Shown here piece after piece: positions 8,437 through 16,383 of a DNA stretch of 64,000 nucleotides. Each line of letters opens with the position of its first letter. Within the stretch, counting starts at the first letter, position 1. Where the stretch lies: NCBI RefSeq assembly GCF_014529705.1, contig NZ_JAANIH010000027.1, positions 46,805 through 110,804 of the forward strand, in the 5' to 3' direction. The position numbers and the translations under genes are program-made. The stretch comes from Bradyrhizobium campsiandrae (GTDB taxonomy: Bacteria; Pseudomonadota; Alphaproteobacteria; Rhizobiales; Xanthobacteraceae). The notes beneath the pieces are model-generated. The model saw only the letters and a list, made by a program, of their open reading frames with translations, was not told the origin of the DNA and did no database searches.

Positions 8437-9282
8437 ATGACCCAAGCCAGCTTCACCCAAGCGAGCTTTACTCAAGCCAGCTTCGATGCAAAGGCGGCGC
8501 GAGCGCGCTGCCAGCGCTACCGCCGGCGTATCCTCGACATCTCGCAGCGCGTCTCGGCGCTGCATATCGGCGGCGCGTTCTCCTGCACCGAGATCGTCGA
8601 CGGCATCTACAATGAGCTGATGCGCAAGCCAGGACTGTCCTCGCCCGACACGTTCCTGATGTCGAAGGGCCACGGCTGCATGATCCAGTATGTCGTGCTG
8701 GAGGAACTCGGCGTGCTCTCGCGGGCCGATCTCGACGCCTATTGCACGCCGCACGGCCGCCTCGGCGTGCATCCGGATTATGGCAATCCCGGCATCGAGG
8801 CCTCGACCGGCTCGCTCGGCCACGGCCTGTCGATGGTGGTGGGCATGGCCCTCGCCGAGCGCGGCAGGCGCCGTGACGGCATGATCTACACCGTGCTCAG
8901 CGACGGCGAGACCCAGGAGGGATCAACCTGGGAGGCCGTGCTGATGGCGTCCTCGCTGAAGCTGACCAACATCGTCGCCTTCATCGACAACAACGATTTT
9001 CAGAGCCTCGGGCGCACCTCCGAGACCCATCCCTCGCTGTATCCGCTGGCCGCGAAGTTCGAGGCGTTCGGCTGGGAGACGGCTGAGATCAACGGCCACG
9101 ATTCCGCGGCGATCTTCCACGCGGTGACGACACGCAAGGGCGACCGGCCGCTGATGGTGGTGGCGCGCACCACCAAAGGCAAGGGCGTCAGCTACATGGA
9201 AAACGCACCGATCTGGCACTATCGCGCGCCGAACAAGGACGAGTATGCCCAGGCGATCCGCGAGTTGGAGACACAGGCGTGA
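8437..9282 (+). CDS. Split transketolase, N-terminal (thiamine diphosphate) subunit
   Basis: A 281-residue protein matching the N-terminal third of transketolase. MSKGHGC carries a substrate- or cofactor-contacting histidine. The thiamine-diphosphate motif starts at SDGETQEGS and ends at FIDNND, about 30 residues apart. The N-terminus has three tandem copies of TQASF encoded by near-identical 15-bp repeats (8440-8484), absent from other transketolases I know. It overlaps the C-terminal subunit gene by 4 bp. Two-gene transketolases are common in secondary-metabolism and sugar clusters. This one probably transfers two-carbon ketol units in the cluster's own pathway. Confidence 0.87.
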   Translation: MTQASFTQASFTQASFDAKAARARCQRYRRRILDISQRVSALHIGGAFSCTEIVDGIYNELMRKPGLSSPDTFLMSKGHGCMIQYVVLEELGVLSRADLDAYCTPHGRLGVHPDYGNPGIEASTGSLGHGLSMVVGMALAERGRRRDGMIYTVLSDGETQEGSTWEAVLMASSLKLTNIVAFIDNNDFQSLGRTSETHPSLYPLAAKFEAFGWETAEINGHDSAAIFHAVTTRKGDRPLMVVARTTKGKGVSYMENAPIWHYRAPNKDEYAQAIRELETQA

Positions 9283-10190
9283 GAAACACTTTTTCCGAGA
9301 CGCTGTACGCTGAGGCGACCGCCAATCCCGAGGTCTACATTGTCGTCGCCGACATCTCGCCGGCCGGCAGCATGGCAAAGTTCTCCAGCGAATATCCTGA
9401 ACGTTTCATCAATGTCGGCGTCGCCGAGCAGACCATGATCGGCATCGCCGCCGGTCTCGCGCTGAAGGGCTGCCAGCCCTTCGCCTACACGATCGCGACC
9501 TTCAGCCTCTACCGTCCGTTCGAGATGATCCGCGACGATCTCTGCTACCAGAACCTGCCGGTCACCGTGGTCGGCATGGGCGCAGGCGTGATCTATTCGA
9601 CCTTGGGCGGCACGCATCACACCCAGGAGGACATCGCGATTGCCTCGGCGCTGCCCAACATGCAGGTGCTCGCGCCCTGCGATCCCCTCGAATGCATCGA
9701 GGCCACGCGCTGGTGCGCGCGGCAGAAGAACGGGCCGGTGTATTTGCGCATCGGCAAGGCTGGCGAGCCCGTGCTGACCGCGGACGCGGAGCCCTGGCAA
9801 TTCGGCAAGCTGCGCTATCTGCGACGCGGCAGCGACGTCTGCATCCTCACCTATGGCGTGATTACGGCGATGGCGGTGGAAATTGCCGACAAGCTTACGG
9901 CGCAGGGGCGCTCGGTTTCGCTGGTCTCGGCCCATACGCTCAAACCGCTCGATCGTGAGGGCATCAGTTCCGCCCTGCAACAGCACCGCCACGTCGTCGT
10001 CATCGAGGAACACGCGCCGCAGGGCGGCCTTGCCTCGCAGGTGAAGCAGATTGCCTGGGACGTCCGCGCCACCTGCCGGCTCGATACGTTCACCCTGCAG
10101 GATGCCTTCATCCACAATTACGGCTCGACCAATGATCTGCTCGCGGCGCACGGCCTGTCGCCCGAGCGGATCCTGGCCACGATCGGCTGA
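9279..10190 (+). CDS. Split transketolase, C-terminal (pyrimidine-binding) subunit
   Basis: A 303-residue protein equal to the central and C-terminal domains of transketolase. The pyrimidine-binding region has FINVGVAEQTMIGIAAGLAL near residue 44, with the glutamate that activates thiamine diphosphate. The C-terminal part includes GKLRYLRRGSDVCILTYGV. The GTG start at 9279 overlaps the stop of the N-terminal subunit, so the two should be made in equal amounts and assemble into one enzyme. With the transaldolase upstream, the cluster carries both classical carbon-shuffling activities. The next gene starts 9 bp later. Confidence 0.87.
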   Translation: MRNTFSETLYAEATANPEVYIVVADISPAGSMAKFSSEYPERFINVGVAEQTMIGIAAGLALKGCQPFAYTIATFSLYRPFEMIRDDLCYQNLPVTVVGMGAGVIYSTLGGTHHTQEDIAIASALPNMQVLAPCDPLECIEATRWCARQKNGPVYLRIGKAGEPVLTADAEPWQFGKLRYLRRGSDVCILTYGVITAMAVEIADKLTAQGRSVSLVSAHTLKPLDREGISSALQQHRHVVVIEEHAPQGGLASQVKQIAWDVRATCRLDTFTLQDAFIHNYGSTNDLLAAHGLSPERILATIG

Positions 10191-10199
10191 GGTCGAACG

Positions 10200-11078
10200 A
10201 TGCGCGTGCTCGTGACCGGCGTCTCCGGCTTCTCGGGCTGCGCAGTGGCGCGACGGCTGGCGAGCGCCGGCCATGATGTCGTCGGCACTCATCGCCGCGA
10301 CACGGATTTTCTATCATCCTTGCGAGACGTCAGGCGGCTGGAGCTGATCCGGACCGATCTGGCCGATGCGGGCCAGCTTGCCGGGCCGTTCGACGCCATC
10401 GTGCACACCGCGGCGACATCGCCCGCCCCGGGCGTCGACGTCGCAACGCTCGTGCGTGACAACATCGGTGCAAGTTTCGCGTTGATCGAGGCGGCCCGGC
10501 GCTGGCGCACCAGCCGCTTCGTCTTCTTCTCGTCGCTCTCCTATTATGGCCGCATCGCGCAGGACGTCGTCGACGAGGCCACGCCGGTACGTGATCCCGA
10601 CGCCTATGGCGCAACGAAGCTCATCGTCGAGCAGCGGCTCGCCGAGCTCCCGGCCGAATTTTCCACGCTGGCATTGCGCCTGCCGGGAATCGTTGGCCCA
10701 GGCGCGCATCGGAATTGGCTTTCAGGCGTGGCGTCGCGGCTGCGGGCCGGCAAACCGATACGTGCATTTCATCTCGACCGGCCCTACAACAACGCAGCTC
10801 ATATCGATGACATCGCCGCACTGATCCAAACCTTGCTGTCCCGCGAGCCCTCGGGTGGCTTTGGCGCGGCAGTTCTCGGCGCCGCCGGATCGCTGACGGT
10901 ACGCGAAATCATCGACCGCCTTGCACTGGCGCTCGGCGTGTCCGCCAAGATCGAAGAGATCGCCCCGACCAACACATCATTCACGCTCTCGAGCGCGCAC
11001 GCCATCGCGCGCTACGACTACCAGCCATCGGAGATCGGCGCGATGATTGATCGCTATGGCCGTGAGATCAAGGGCTAG
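10200..11078 (+). CDS. NAD-dependent epimerase/reductase (SDR), third of three
   Basis: A 292-residue atypical extended SDR. It starts MRVLVTGVSGFSGCAVARRL with a GxxGxxG nucleotide motif, shows FFSSLSYYG near residue 103, and has a YGATKLIVEQ catalytic segment near residue 137. It is shorter than the other two SDRs and closer to sugar reductases such as the RmlD/GMER group, so it may do a late reduction. It closes the forward cluster and ends in a 4-bp convergent overlap with the radical SAM gene on the other strand. No terminator is visible between them. Confidence 0.82.
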   Translation: MRVLVTGVSGFSGCAVARRLASAGHDVVGTHRRDTDFLSSLRDVRRLELIRTDLADAGQLAGPFDAIVHTAATSPAPGVDVATLVRDNIGASFALIEAARRWRTSRFVFFSSLSYYGRIAQDVVDEATPVRDPDAYGATKLIVEQRLAELPAEFSTLALRLPGIVGPGAHRNWLSGVASRLRAGKPIRAFHLDRPYNNAAHIDDIAALIQTLLSREPSGGFGAAVLGAAGSLTVREIIDRLALALGVSAKIEEIAPTNTSFTLSSAHAIARYDYQPSEIGAMIDRYGREIKG

Positions 11079-12232
11079 GCGCGATCATCCTCGCGATAGC
11101 AGCCCTTGCACACTTCGGGGATGCGACCCTCGCGGTGCTCCTTGCGAAAGGTCTCGTAGGCCTCGCCGTGCCAGAGCGCGACGAGATCCTCGGCGTTGCC
11201 GAAGTCCACGACCTCGGGGTTGGCGATGGTGCAGCAGGGAACGGCGCGCATGTCGGAGGAGACGTAGAGCCGCTCGAACGGCCATGGGCAGAGCTTGTCG
11301 GTCTTGCGCCAGCTGTATTTGTCGGTGACGTTCCAGAACGCCACGCGCACGCCGAGCTCGCGGCCGCGTGCCATCAACCGCTCGCAAAGCTCTTCGGTAA
11401 AGGCGTTCTCCGCGACGATGTCGCGGAGCGCCTCGCCCCATTTGTCCTGGCCCCAATTGGTGAGGTCGAGCGAGAAGGCAAGGCTGGTGAAGCCGGCTTC
11501 GGCGGCAAGCTCGACGAATTCAGGCAGCTGGTGCCGGTTGGACTGCTGGACCACCACCCACATCTTGGTGCGGTCGACACCGCGCTCGCGGGAATAGGCG
11601 TTGATCAGCTTGCAATTGGCGATGACGCGCGAAAACACCGATCCACGCCGGATGCTCTCGAACGTCGCTTCGTCCGCGCCGTCGATCGAAATCTGCACCT
11701 CGTTCGGATCGGCGTCGATCAGCCGGCGGTAGTTCTCCCGCAGATGCAGCAGCGAGGCATTGGTGGTGGTGCGCACCCAGATCTCGCGCTCGCGCGCATG
11801 GCGGAGCATGGCGAGATAGGCATCGCCCTGCATCAGCGGCTCGCCCATGCCCTGGAGCTTGATCTCGATCAGGCCGTATTGCTGGTCGAGCAGTGCCTTG
11901 AAGCTCTCGAGCGGCATGTCGCTGGCCCGCTGGCCTTTGTGCCAGTCGCTGACCTGACACATGGTGCAGCGAAAATTGCAGCGGCTGACATTCTCGATAT
12001 CGAGCTTGATCGGCAGGTAGTCGACGATCCTGCGATCAGTCCGCGCGCGCAGATATTTTTCGTAATTGGCGCGGCGGCGCGGATCGAAGGCAAGGGCGCG
12101 CTCACGCTGGGCTGCGTAGGCGGCCGAACCCATCGAAGGCTCCGGCGCCGGCAGGTTGCGCAGGAAAACGGTGCTGGCGGCAGCACCTTGTGTCGGGGCT
12201 GGTCGTTCGATCGTATCGACGTCGTGGGCCAT
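11075..12232 (-). CDS. Radical SAM protein with SPASM-like C-terminus
   Basis: A 385-residue radical SAM enzyme. The iron-sulfur cluster motif is SRCNFRCTMCQ, with cysteines 85, 89 and 92 in CxxxCxxC spacing. Other marks are the GGE-like GMGEPLM near residue 130 and the strand QISIDGADE near residue 178. A cysteine-rich tail (CPWPF, VPCCT, VCKGCY) fits an auxiliary SPASM cluster. Such proteins modify peptides, sugars or cofactors by radical chemistry. The gene converges on the sugar operon and overlaps its last stop by 4 bp. Whether it works in that pathway is not shown, but radical chemistry could explain an unusual carbon skeleton. The upstream gap (12233-12380) should hold its promoter. 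Confidence 0.83.
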   Translation of the reverse strand: MAHDVDTIERPAPTQGAAASTVFLRNLPAPEPSMGSAAYAAQRERALAFDPRRRANYEKYLRARTDRRIVDYLPIKLDIENVSRCNFRCTMCQVSDWHKGQRASDMPLESFKALLDQQYGLIEIKLQGMGEPLMQGDAYLAMLRHAREREIWVRTTTNASLLHLRENYRRLIDADPNEVQISIDGADEATFESIRRGSVFSRVIANCKLINAYSRERGVDRTKMWVVVQQSNRHQLPEFVELAAEAGFTSLAFSLDLTNWGQDKWGEALRDIVAENAFTEELCERLMARGRELGVRVAFWNVTDKYSWRKTDKLCPWPFERLYVSSDMRAVPCCTIANPEVVDFGNAEDLVALWHGEAYETFRKEHREGRIPEVCKGCYREDDRA

Positions 12233-12380
12233 TTGCGTCCGTCGCGGCGGGATCCCGGGATCCGGGGTGTCTGAGCAGAACGCAAAACTGATTCGGGTTA
12301 AAATCGACCATCATTCGCGCAACGTGGCAAGGCCCGGCCCGATCGCTCCGTAAAACTCCGGTGGATCGGCGCCGCCGCGT

Positions 12381-13613
12381 TCAGATCACATAGAACCCGT
12401 GGGTGCCGTCACGGCGGAGCTGGTCGACCAGGCCGTATTCCCAGTCGAGATAGGCCTGCATCGCGCGCTCGGCGACGTCGGTTCCCTCGTAGGGGCGGCG
12501 ATAGCGATGCGCCGGATCCGGCTTGGGCAGGACCTGCGGCGGCCCGACCTCGAGCGTGCCGGCATAGCCGCCTTCGAACACATAGACCTCCCAGCCCATC
12601 TGCGCGAGCCACGAGGCCGTCATATCGGCGCGCACGCCCTTGTCGTCGGTCAACAGGATGCGCGCGCCGCGCACCGGTGCGGCCATATCGGTCTCCTGGA
12701 CGAGCTGACCGCCCGGATAGTGACGGAAGCCCGGGAGATGACCGGCCGCATATTCCTCTGCGTCACGCACGTCGAAGCGATAGAGCGTGCGGCTGGTCTC
12801 AGCGGCCAGTGCCGACATCTCGATAGCACCGATATGACGGACGCCGGCGCGATAGGCAACATCGCGGGCATTGGCTGGGCCGCCTTCGAACGACCCGATC
12901 GCGCCGCGCTGATCGGCGCCATGGTTGAGCGAATGCCGCGCCAGCGTCCAGCCGATCGTGCCGTTGCGCAGCGCCCGCACCTTGTTGGGCACGCCGGCAT
13001 TGATCAGCGACTGGGTGCCGATGATCGAGCGGGTGCGGCCGGCGCAATTGACGATGATAGTGGTGTCAGGATCGGGTGCGGCCTGCCCGGCCCGCAGCAC
13101 GAGCTCGGCACCAGGCACGCTGACCGAGCCCGGAATGTTCATGGTCGCATATTCGTCGAAGCGGCGGACGTCGAGAATGGCGATCTTGGCTTTGTCGGCA
13201 ATCAGCTTTGCCACTTCATCGGCACTCAACGACGGCGTGTGACGGCGCGCCTCGACCAGCTCGCCAAAGGCCTTGGAATACGAGTTGACGTCCTCGAACA
13301 CCTCATAGCCCGCCGAGCGCCAAGCTTTCAGCCCGCCGTCGAGCGCGCGGACATTGGTGTAGCCCAGCGCGGCAAGGCGCTCGGCGCCATCAGCGACCAA
13401 CCCCTCGCCATCATCATAGAGCACGATTGGCACGTCCTTGCGCGGCAGCCGCACCACGGCCTCGATCGCGATCCGGTCCACGGCCATATTGGCCGCGAAC
13501 AAAGGGTGTCCGGTGGCGAAGGCTGCCTCAAACCTGAGATCGAGCAGCGCGATCTCCTCGCGCAGCAGCAGCGCGCGGCGGATATCGGTCGGAGTTACGC
13601 TGGGAATGGTCAT
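12381..13613 (-). CDS. Three-module rhodanese-like protein
   Basis: A 410-residue protein of three rhodanese modules. In the first, the catalytic loop reads VLYDDGEG with no cysteine. The second has IIVNCAGRTRS, with the expected persulfide-carrying cysteine at residue 190. The third reads LLTDDKG, again without cysteine. Only the middle module can therefore transfer sulfur; the outer ones are probably structural. The ATG at 13613 was chosen because the module begins right after it and a purine-rich AAGG lies upstream; a longer frame to 13724 exists but adds no recognisable domain. No sulfur-metabolism partner is adjacent, so the physiological acceptor is open. Confidence 0.83.
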   Translation of the reverse strand: MTIPSVTPTDIRRALLLREEIALLDLRFEAAFATGHPLFAANMAVDRIAIEAVVRLPRKDVPIVLYDDGEGLVADGAERLAALGYTNVRALDGGLKAWRSAGYEVFEDVNSYSKAFGELVEARRHTPSLSADEVAKLIADKAKIAILDVRRFDEYATMNIPGSVSVPGAELVLRAGQAAPDPDTTIIVNCAGRTRSIIGTQSLINAGVPNKVRALRNGTIGWTLARHSLNHGADQRGAIGSFEGGPANARDVAYRAGVRHIGAIEMSALAAETSRTLYRFDVRDAEEYAAGHLPGFRHYPGGQLVQETDMAAPVRGARILLTDDKGVRADMTASWLAQMGWEVYVFEGGYAGTLEVGPPQVLPKPDPAHRYRRPYEGTDVAERAMQAYLDWEYGLVDQLRRDGTHGFYVI

Positions 13614-13707
13614 AGGAAAGCTGCCTTGAAAGCCCGGTGGCGCCGATCGATCTGGACGCTTTTGGACCATTGCCGCAGCGTTGGCTAGCCGCTCCGGACG
13701 CAGACCG

Positions 13708-14082
13708 TCATTGCTTCGGCCCAACGGTCCCGGTTTGCCTCAGTCGTTCCGACCTCACCCAGCCGGATACGCTGTCCGTCGTTCTCGGATTCATGTACAT
13801 CACCGACGACCAGCCATTGCCGGTTCGGGCGTAGGCGATCAACTCATCTCGGGGGATGACGAAGATCCCTTTCATCGGGCAGCCGGGCTCCGGCGCCGAA
13901 TAGAATTGCAGCCGCCCCGCTCCGGTTACCACATTCGATGTTGGCGGCGAGAGCATCGGGGCCTCGTTCGACCCCATTTTCGGCTCCTTGCAGACCGCAT
14001 CCGCACGGACGGGCGTCTCGAACGGGCCGAGAATCACAGCAACGCAGAATGTGCATGTCAGCAAGCGTCGGTTTGGCGACAT
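13708..14082 (-). CDS. Small exported SH3-like protein
   Basis: A 124-residue hypothetical protein. Residues 1-28 form a signal peptide (RRLLTCTFCVAVILGPF, cleavage probably after PVRA). The mature part contains two cysteines that could pair, and a C-terminal segment with YARTGNGWSSVMY and SGWVRSERL that resembles a bacterial SH3 domain. Three ATGs lie together (14088, 14085, 14082). AGGGAG ends immediately before the first, so ribosome-site spacing favours 14082. It probably sits in the periplasm, perhaps binding peptidoglycan or another envelope component. It lies between unrelated genes on the same strand. Confidence 0.65.
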   Translation of the reverse strand: MSPNRRLLTCTFCVAVILGPFETPVRADAVCKEPKMGSNEAPMLSPPTSNVVTGAGRLQFYSAPEPGCPMKGIFVIPRDELIAYARTGNGWSSVMYMNPRTTDSVSGWVRSERLRQTGTVGPKQ

Positions 14083-14251
14083 CATCATCTCCCTGATGCA
14101 TCCAGATTTTGTACCGGATCGCCAGGGTGAGGTTCGAAGCGACACGGCAACCGGTACCGTTGGGGATTCTCAATGCCGGTTGATCTTGCGGGCATTTACA
14201 GCTGCCCCTGGACGCGCGAAGAACCACAGCGCCGCGACCTGCAGCTCACCA

Positions 14252-14380
14252 TCGGTGTTCGCCGAGTCCAACGACGTGAGTTTCAATACCAAGACCTGTA
14301 ATGTTGCGGGCACCACAGGTACCGTGACGACGATATATTCCGCCAACCGGGCGAAGCTCGGCGCAAATTATAATGTCTGA
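14252..14380 (+). pseudogene. C-terminal remnant of an Omp25/31-type beta-barrel gene
   Basis: The last 42 codons before the stop read SVFAESNDVSFNTKT and then CNVAGTTGTVTTIYS, ending AKLGANYNV. They align with the end of the frameshifted outer-membrane gene at 28.1-28.2 kb, which reads AVFAEYNYLNFGTRT and TTGTVNTTYSA and ends AKLGINYHF. Nothing upstream resembles the rest of a barrel, so only the last two or so strands remain. The terminal aromatic residue needed for barrel assembly is also gone (V instead of F). This is a gene relic, probably left by deletion or by recombination between paralogues. Confidence 0.72.
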
Positions 14381-14461
14381 CGAACATTTCAGCCCTCCGC
14401 CATGCCGGGCCTCCCCCACGAATCCGCTCGCATGGCGGAGGATCTTTTTGAATGTCGCGCC

Positions 14462-15367
14462 TCAACCCGCAGCGGCCAATTGCTTCTCGATGATGCCGGC
14501 GACCCGCACCGGGGTTTCCAGCATGGAATAATGCCCGGCATCGTCGATGACCTCGAACGTCACCCGGGGATAGGCGAGCGCAAAGGCGTTCCGCAGCGGC
14601 TCGCCGCGATAAAACGGGATATCCAGCGCGCCGGTCACGACATGCATGGTCGCACCCAGCCCGTGCGTCTCGCCCGTGATGGCCGACGTCGTGAACATGG
14701 TGAGATAACCCCGCTTGGCCTCGACCGTCGAGGCTTCCCGCGCGATGGCGAGCTTGCGGCGCAACCATCCGGCGCCGTAACGGCTGGAGGTGCGGGCCGT
14801 GATCGCGCGCCCCGCCGCCTCGTCCGCGTCGATGACGGCATTGAGCGCCTTCAAGGCGGCTTCGTCGGCGCGGAAACCGGTGGGCGGCACCGGCGAGAAC
14901 AGCGTCACGCCGCGGATGCGGTCGCCGGCCTGGAGCGCGATCTTTTGCGCGACGAGACCGGACATCGAGTGACCGATAAGATGAAAGCGCGTGATGGCGA
15001 GTTCGTCGGCGGTGCGCAGCACGTCGGCGGCCGCCTCGTCCAGCGAGTAGCTGCCGCTCATGCCACGCGACCAGCCATACCCGCGCAGATCCATGAACAC
15101 GATCGTGGTGCGCGCCGGATCGAGATAAGGCAGCACCGGCTCCCAATTGACGTGATCGCCGAGCCATTCGTGCAACACCACGCAGACCGCGGGGCCATTG
15201 CCGAGTCGGCAGTGGCCGAGCCGGCCGGCGGTCGCCAATTGCGCTGACGGCCAGGGATATGGCGATGCGCTCACGCCGCTGCCGCCACTCTGCGCGAATG
15301 TCGGCGTGGTGGCGACGGCGGCGGTAGCGGTCAATCCAAAGCCCTTCAGAACGGTGCGGCGTTGCAT
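14462..15367 (-). CDS. Tat-exported alpha/beta hydrolase
   Basis: A 301-residue alpha/beta hydrolase. The N-terminus carries a twin-arginine signal (MQRRTVLKGFGLTATAA), predicting export of a folded enzyme to the periplasm. The nucleophile elbow is GHSMSG with Ser134, and the oxyanion region is VVLHEWLGDH near residue 63. The family contains esterases, lactonases and haloperoxidase-like enzymes, and the substrate cannot be assigned. It is transcribed away from a LysR-type gene that starts 153 bp from it, the usual layout for a LysR regulator and its target. Confidence 0.82.
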   Translation of the reverse strand: MQRRTVLKGFGLTATAAVATTPTFAQSGGSGVSASPYPWPSAQLATAGRLGHCRLGNGPAVCVVLHEWLGDHVNWEPVLPYLDPARTTIVFMDLRGYGWSRGMSGSYSLDEAAADVLRTADELAITRFHLIGHSMSGLVAQKIALQAGDRIRGVTLFSPVPPTGFRADEAALKALNAVIDADEAAGRAITARTSSRYGAGWLRRKLAIAREASTVEAKRGYLTMFTTSAITGETHGLGATMHVVTGALDIPFYRGEPLRNAFALAYPRVTFEVIDDAGHYSMLETPVRVAGIIEKQLAAAG

Positions 15368-15438
15368 ATGTTTCCCCCCGCGCCCCGATTGGCGGCTGGC
15401 GCTGCCTGCCTGATAGCGCGCAGCCCCGCAGGGGAGAA

Positions 15439-15453
15439 ATTGATTTCTGCAAT
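15439..15453. promoter_or_regulatory. Candidate LysR-type binding site
   Basis: The sequence ATTGATTTCTGCAAT is an interrupted dyad (ATTG, 7 bases, CAAT) with the T-N11-A pattern of LysR operators. It lies between the divergent hydrolase and LysR genes, 67 bp before the regulator start. The call rests on motif and position only. Confidence 0.45.
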
Positions 15454-15519
15454 GGCTTGATCGATAAATCTCATTCTGGCCGCCGAGACGGACGCGGCGG
15501 CACCGTTCGGAGCCTCACC

Positions 15520-16383
15520 ATGCCGACGACCCTCGATATTGATACGCTTCGCGCGCTGGTCGCCATCGTGGCGTTGAAGAGCTTTTCGCGCGCGGCGGAG
15601 CAGCTGGGACGATCACAATCCGCGATCAGCCTTCAGATTGCCCGGCTCGAAGCCGTGGTCGGCCACCCCCTGCTGGAGCGCGCGCGGGGCCACGTGCTCG
15701 GGCCGACCTTGAAGGGCGCGGAATTGGTTGCACATGCGCGGGAGATGATCGCACTTAACGAGCGGGCGGTCGCAGCGATGCGGCAGCCGGCTTCGGAGCG
15801 GCGGATCAGGCTTGGTGTTCCCGCGGATTTCCTCGAGCGCGATTTCGCCTCGGCCTTCGGCGAGATCCGCTCACGCTTTCCCAAGGCACAGCTGTCGGTG
15901 CGCACCGACCTCTCGGCGCGGCTCGCTGAGGACCTCGATCACGGCCGGCTCGATCTCGCCTTCTACAAGCGCGCGCCTTCGAACGCAGACGACGCCGCGA
16001 TCGCTTTCGAACCGATGGCCTGGTTCGGCAAGGCGCCGGCGTCGCGCCGCGACGGCAATGCCGTTCCGTTGGTGGCCTTTGCGGAAGGCTGCGCCTATCG
16101 CGGCGAAGCATTGCGCAGCCTGCGTCTCGTCGGGCGGGAATGGACCATCGCCTGCGAAGCGCGCAGCCTCTCTGCGCTGGTCGGCGCCGTCGAGGCCGGC
16201 CTCGGCTATGCCGCCCTGCCAGTCCGGCTGGGCGAGCGCAAATCTCTGCGCCACGCGGCCGATCTAGTGGACTTGCCGCAGCTCAATGCCGTCGAGCTCA
16301 CCCTCGGCATCGCCCGGGGCTGCAACCTGCCGTTCGCTCGTGCGATCGGCGGCATCATCGCCGAGCGCTGCGCGCTGGCGTGA
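15520..16383 (+). CDS. LysR-family transcriptional regulator
   Basis: A 287-residue LysR-type regulator. Residues 1-65 hold the winged helix-turn-helix (FSRAAEQLGRSQSAISLQIA), followed by the effector-binding domain starting at RRIRLGVPADF near residue 88. The start at 15520 puts the HTH at the usual place; a longer frame exists but adds nothing known. It faces the Tat-exported hydrolase across an intergenic dyad and probably controls it, perhaps also itself. Its 3' end overlaps the convergent PepSY gene by 120 bp, which is long for a real overlap. Confidence 0.88.
   Translation: MPTTLDIDTLRALVAIVALKSFSRAAEQLGRSQSAISLQIARLEAVVGHPLLERARGHVLGPTLKGAELVAHAREMIALNERAVAAMRQPASERRIRLGVPADFLERDFASAFGEIRSRFPKAQLSVRTDLSARLAEDLDHGRLDLAFYKRAPSNADDAAIAFEPMAWFGKAPASRRDGNAVPLVAFAEGCAYRGEALRSLRLVGREWTIACEARSLSALVGAVEAGLGYAALPVRLGERKSLRHAADLVDLPQLNAVELTLGIARGCNLPFARAIGGIIAERCALA

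Noticed and set aside
13988..14251. The upstream part of the 130-codon frame that ends in the barrel relic, as a real gene
   Set aside because: Only the last 42 codons resemble a barrel protein. The earlier part is antisense to the SH3-like gene and then non-coding in character.
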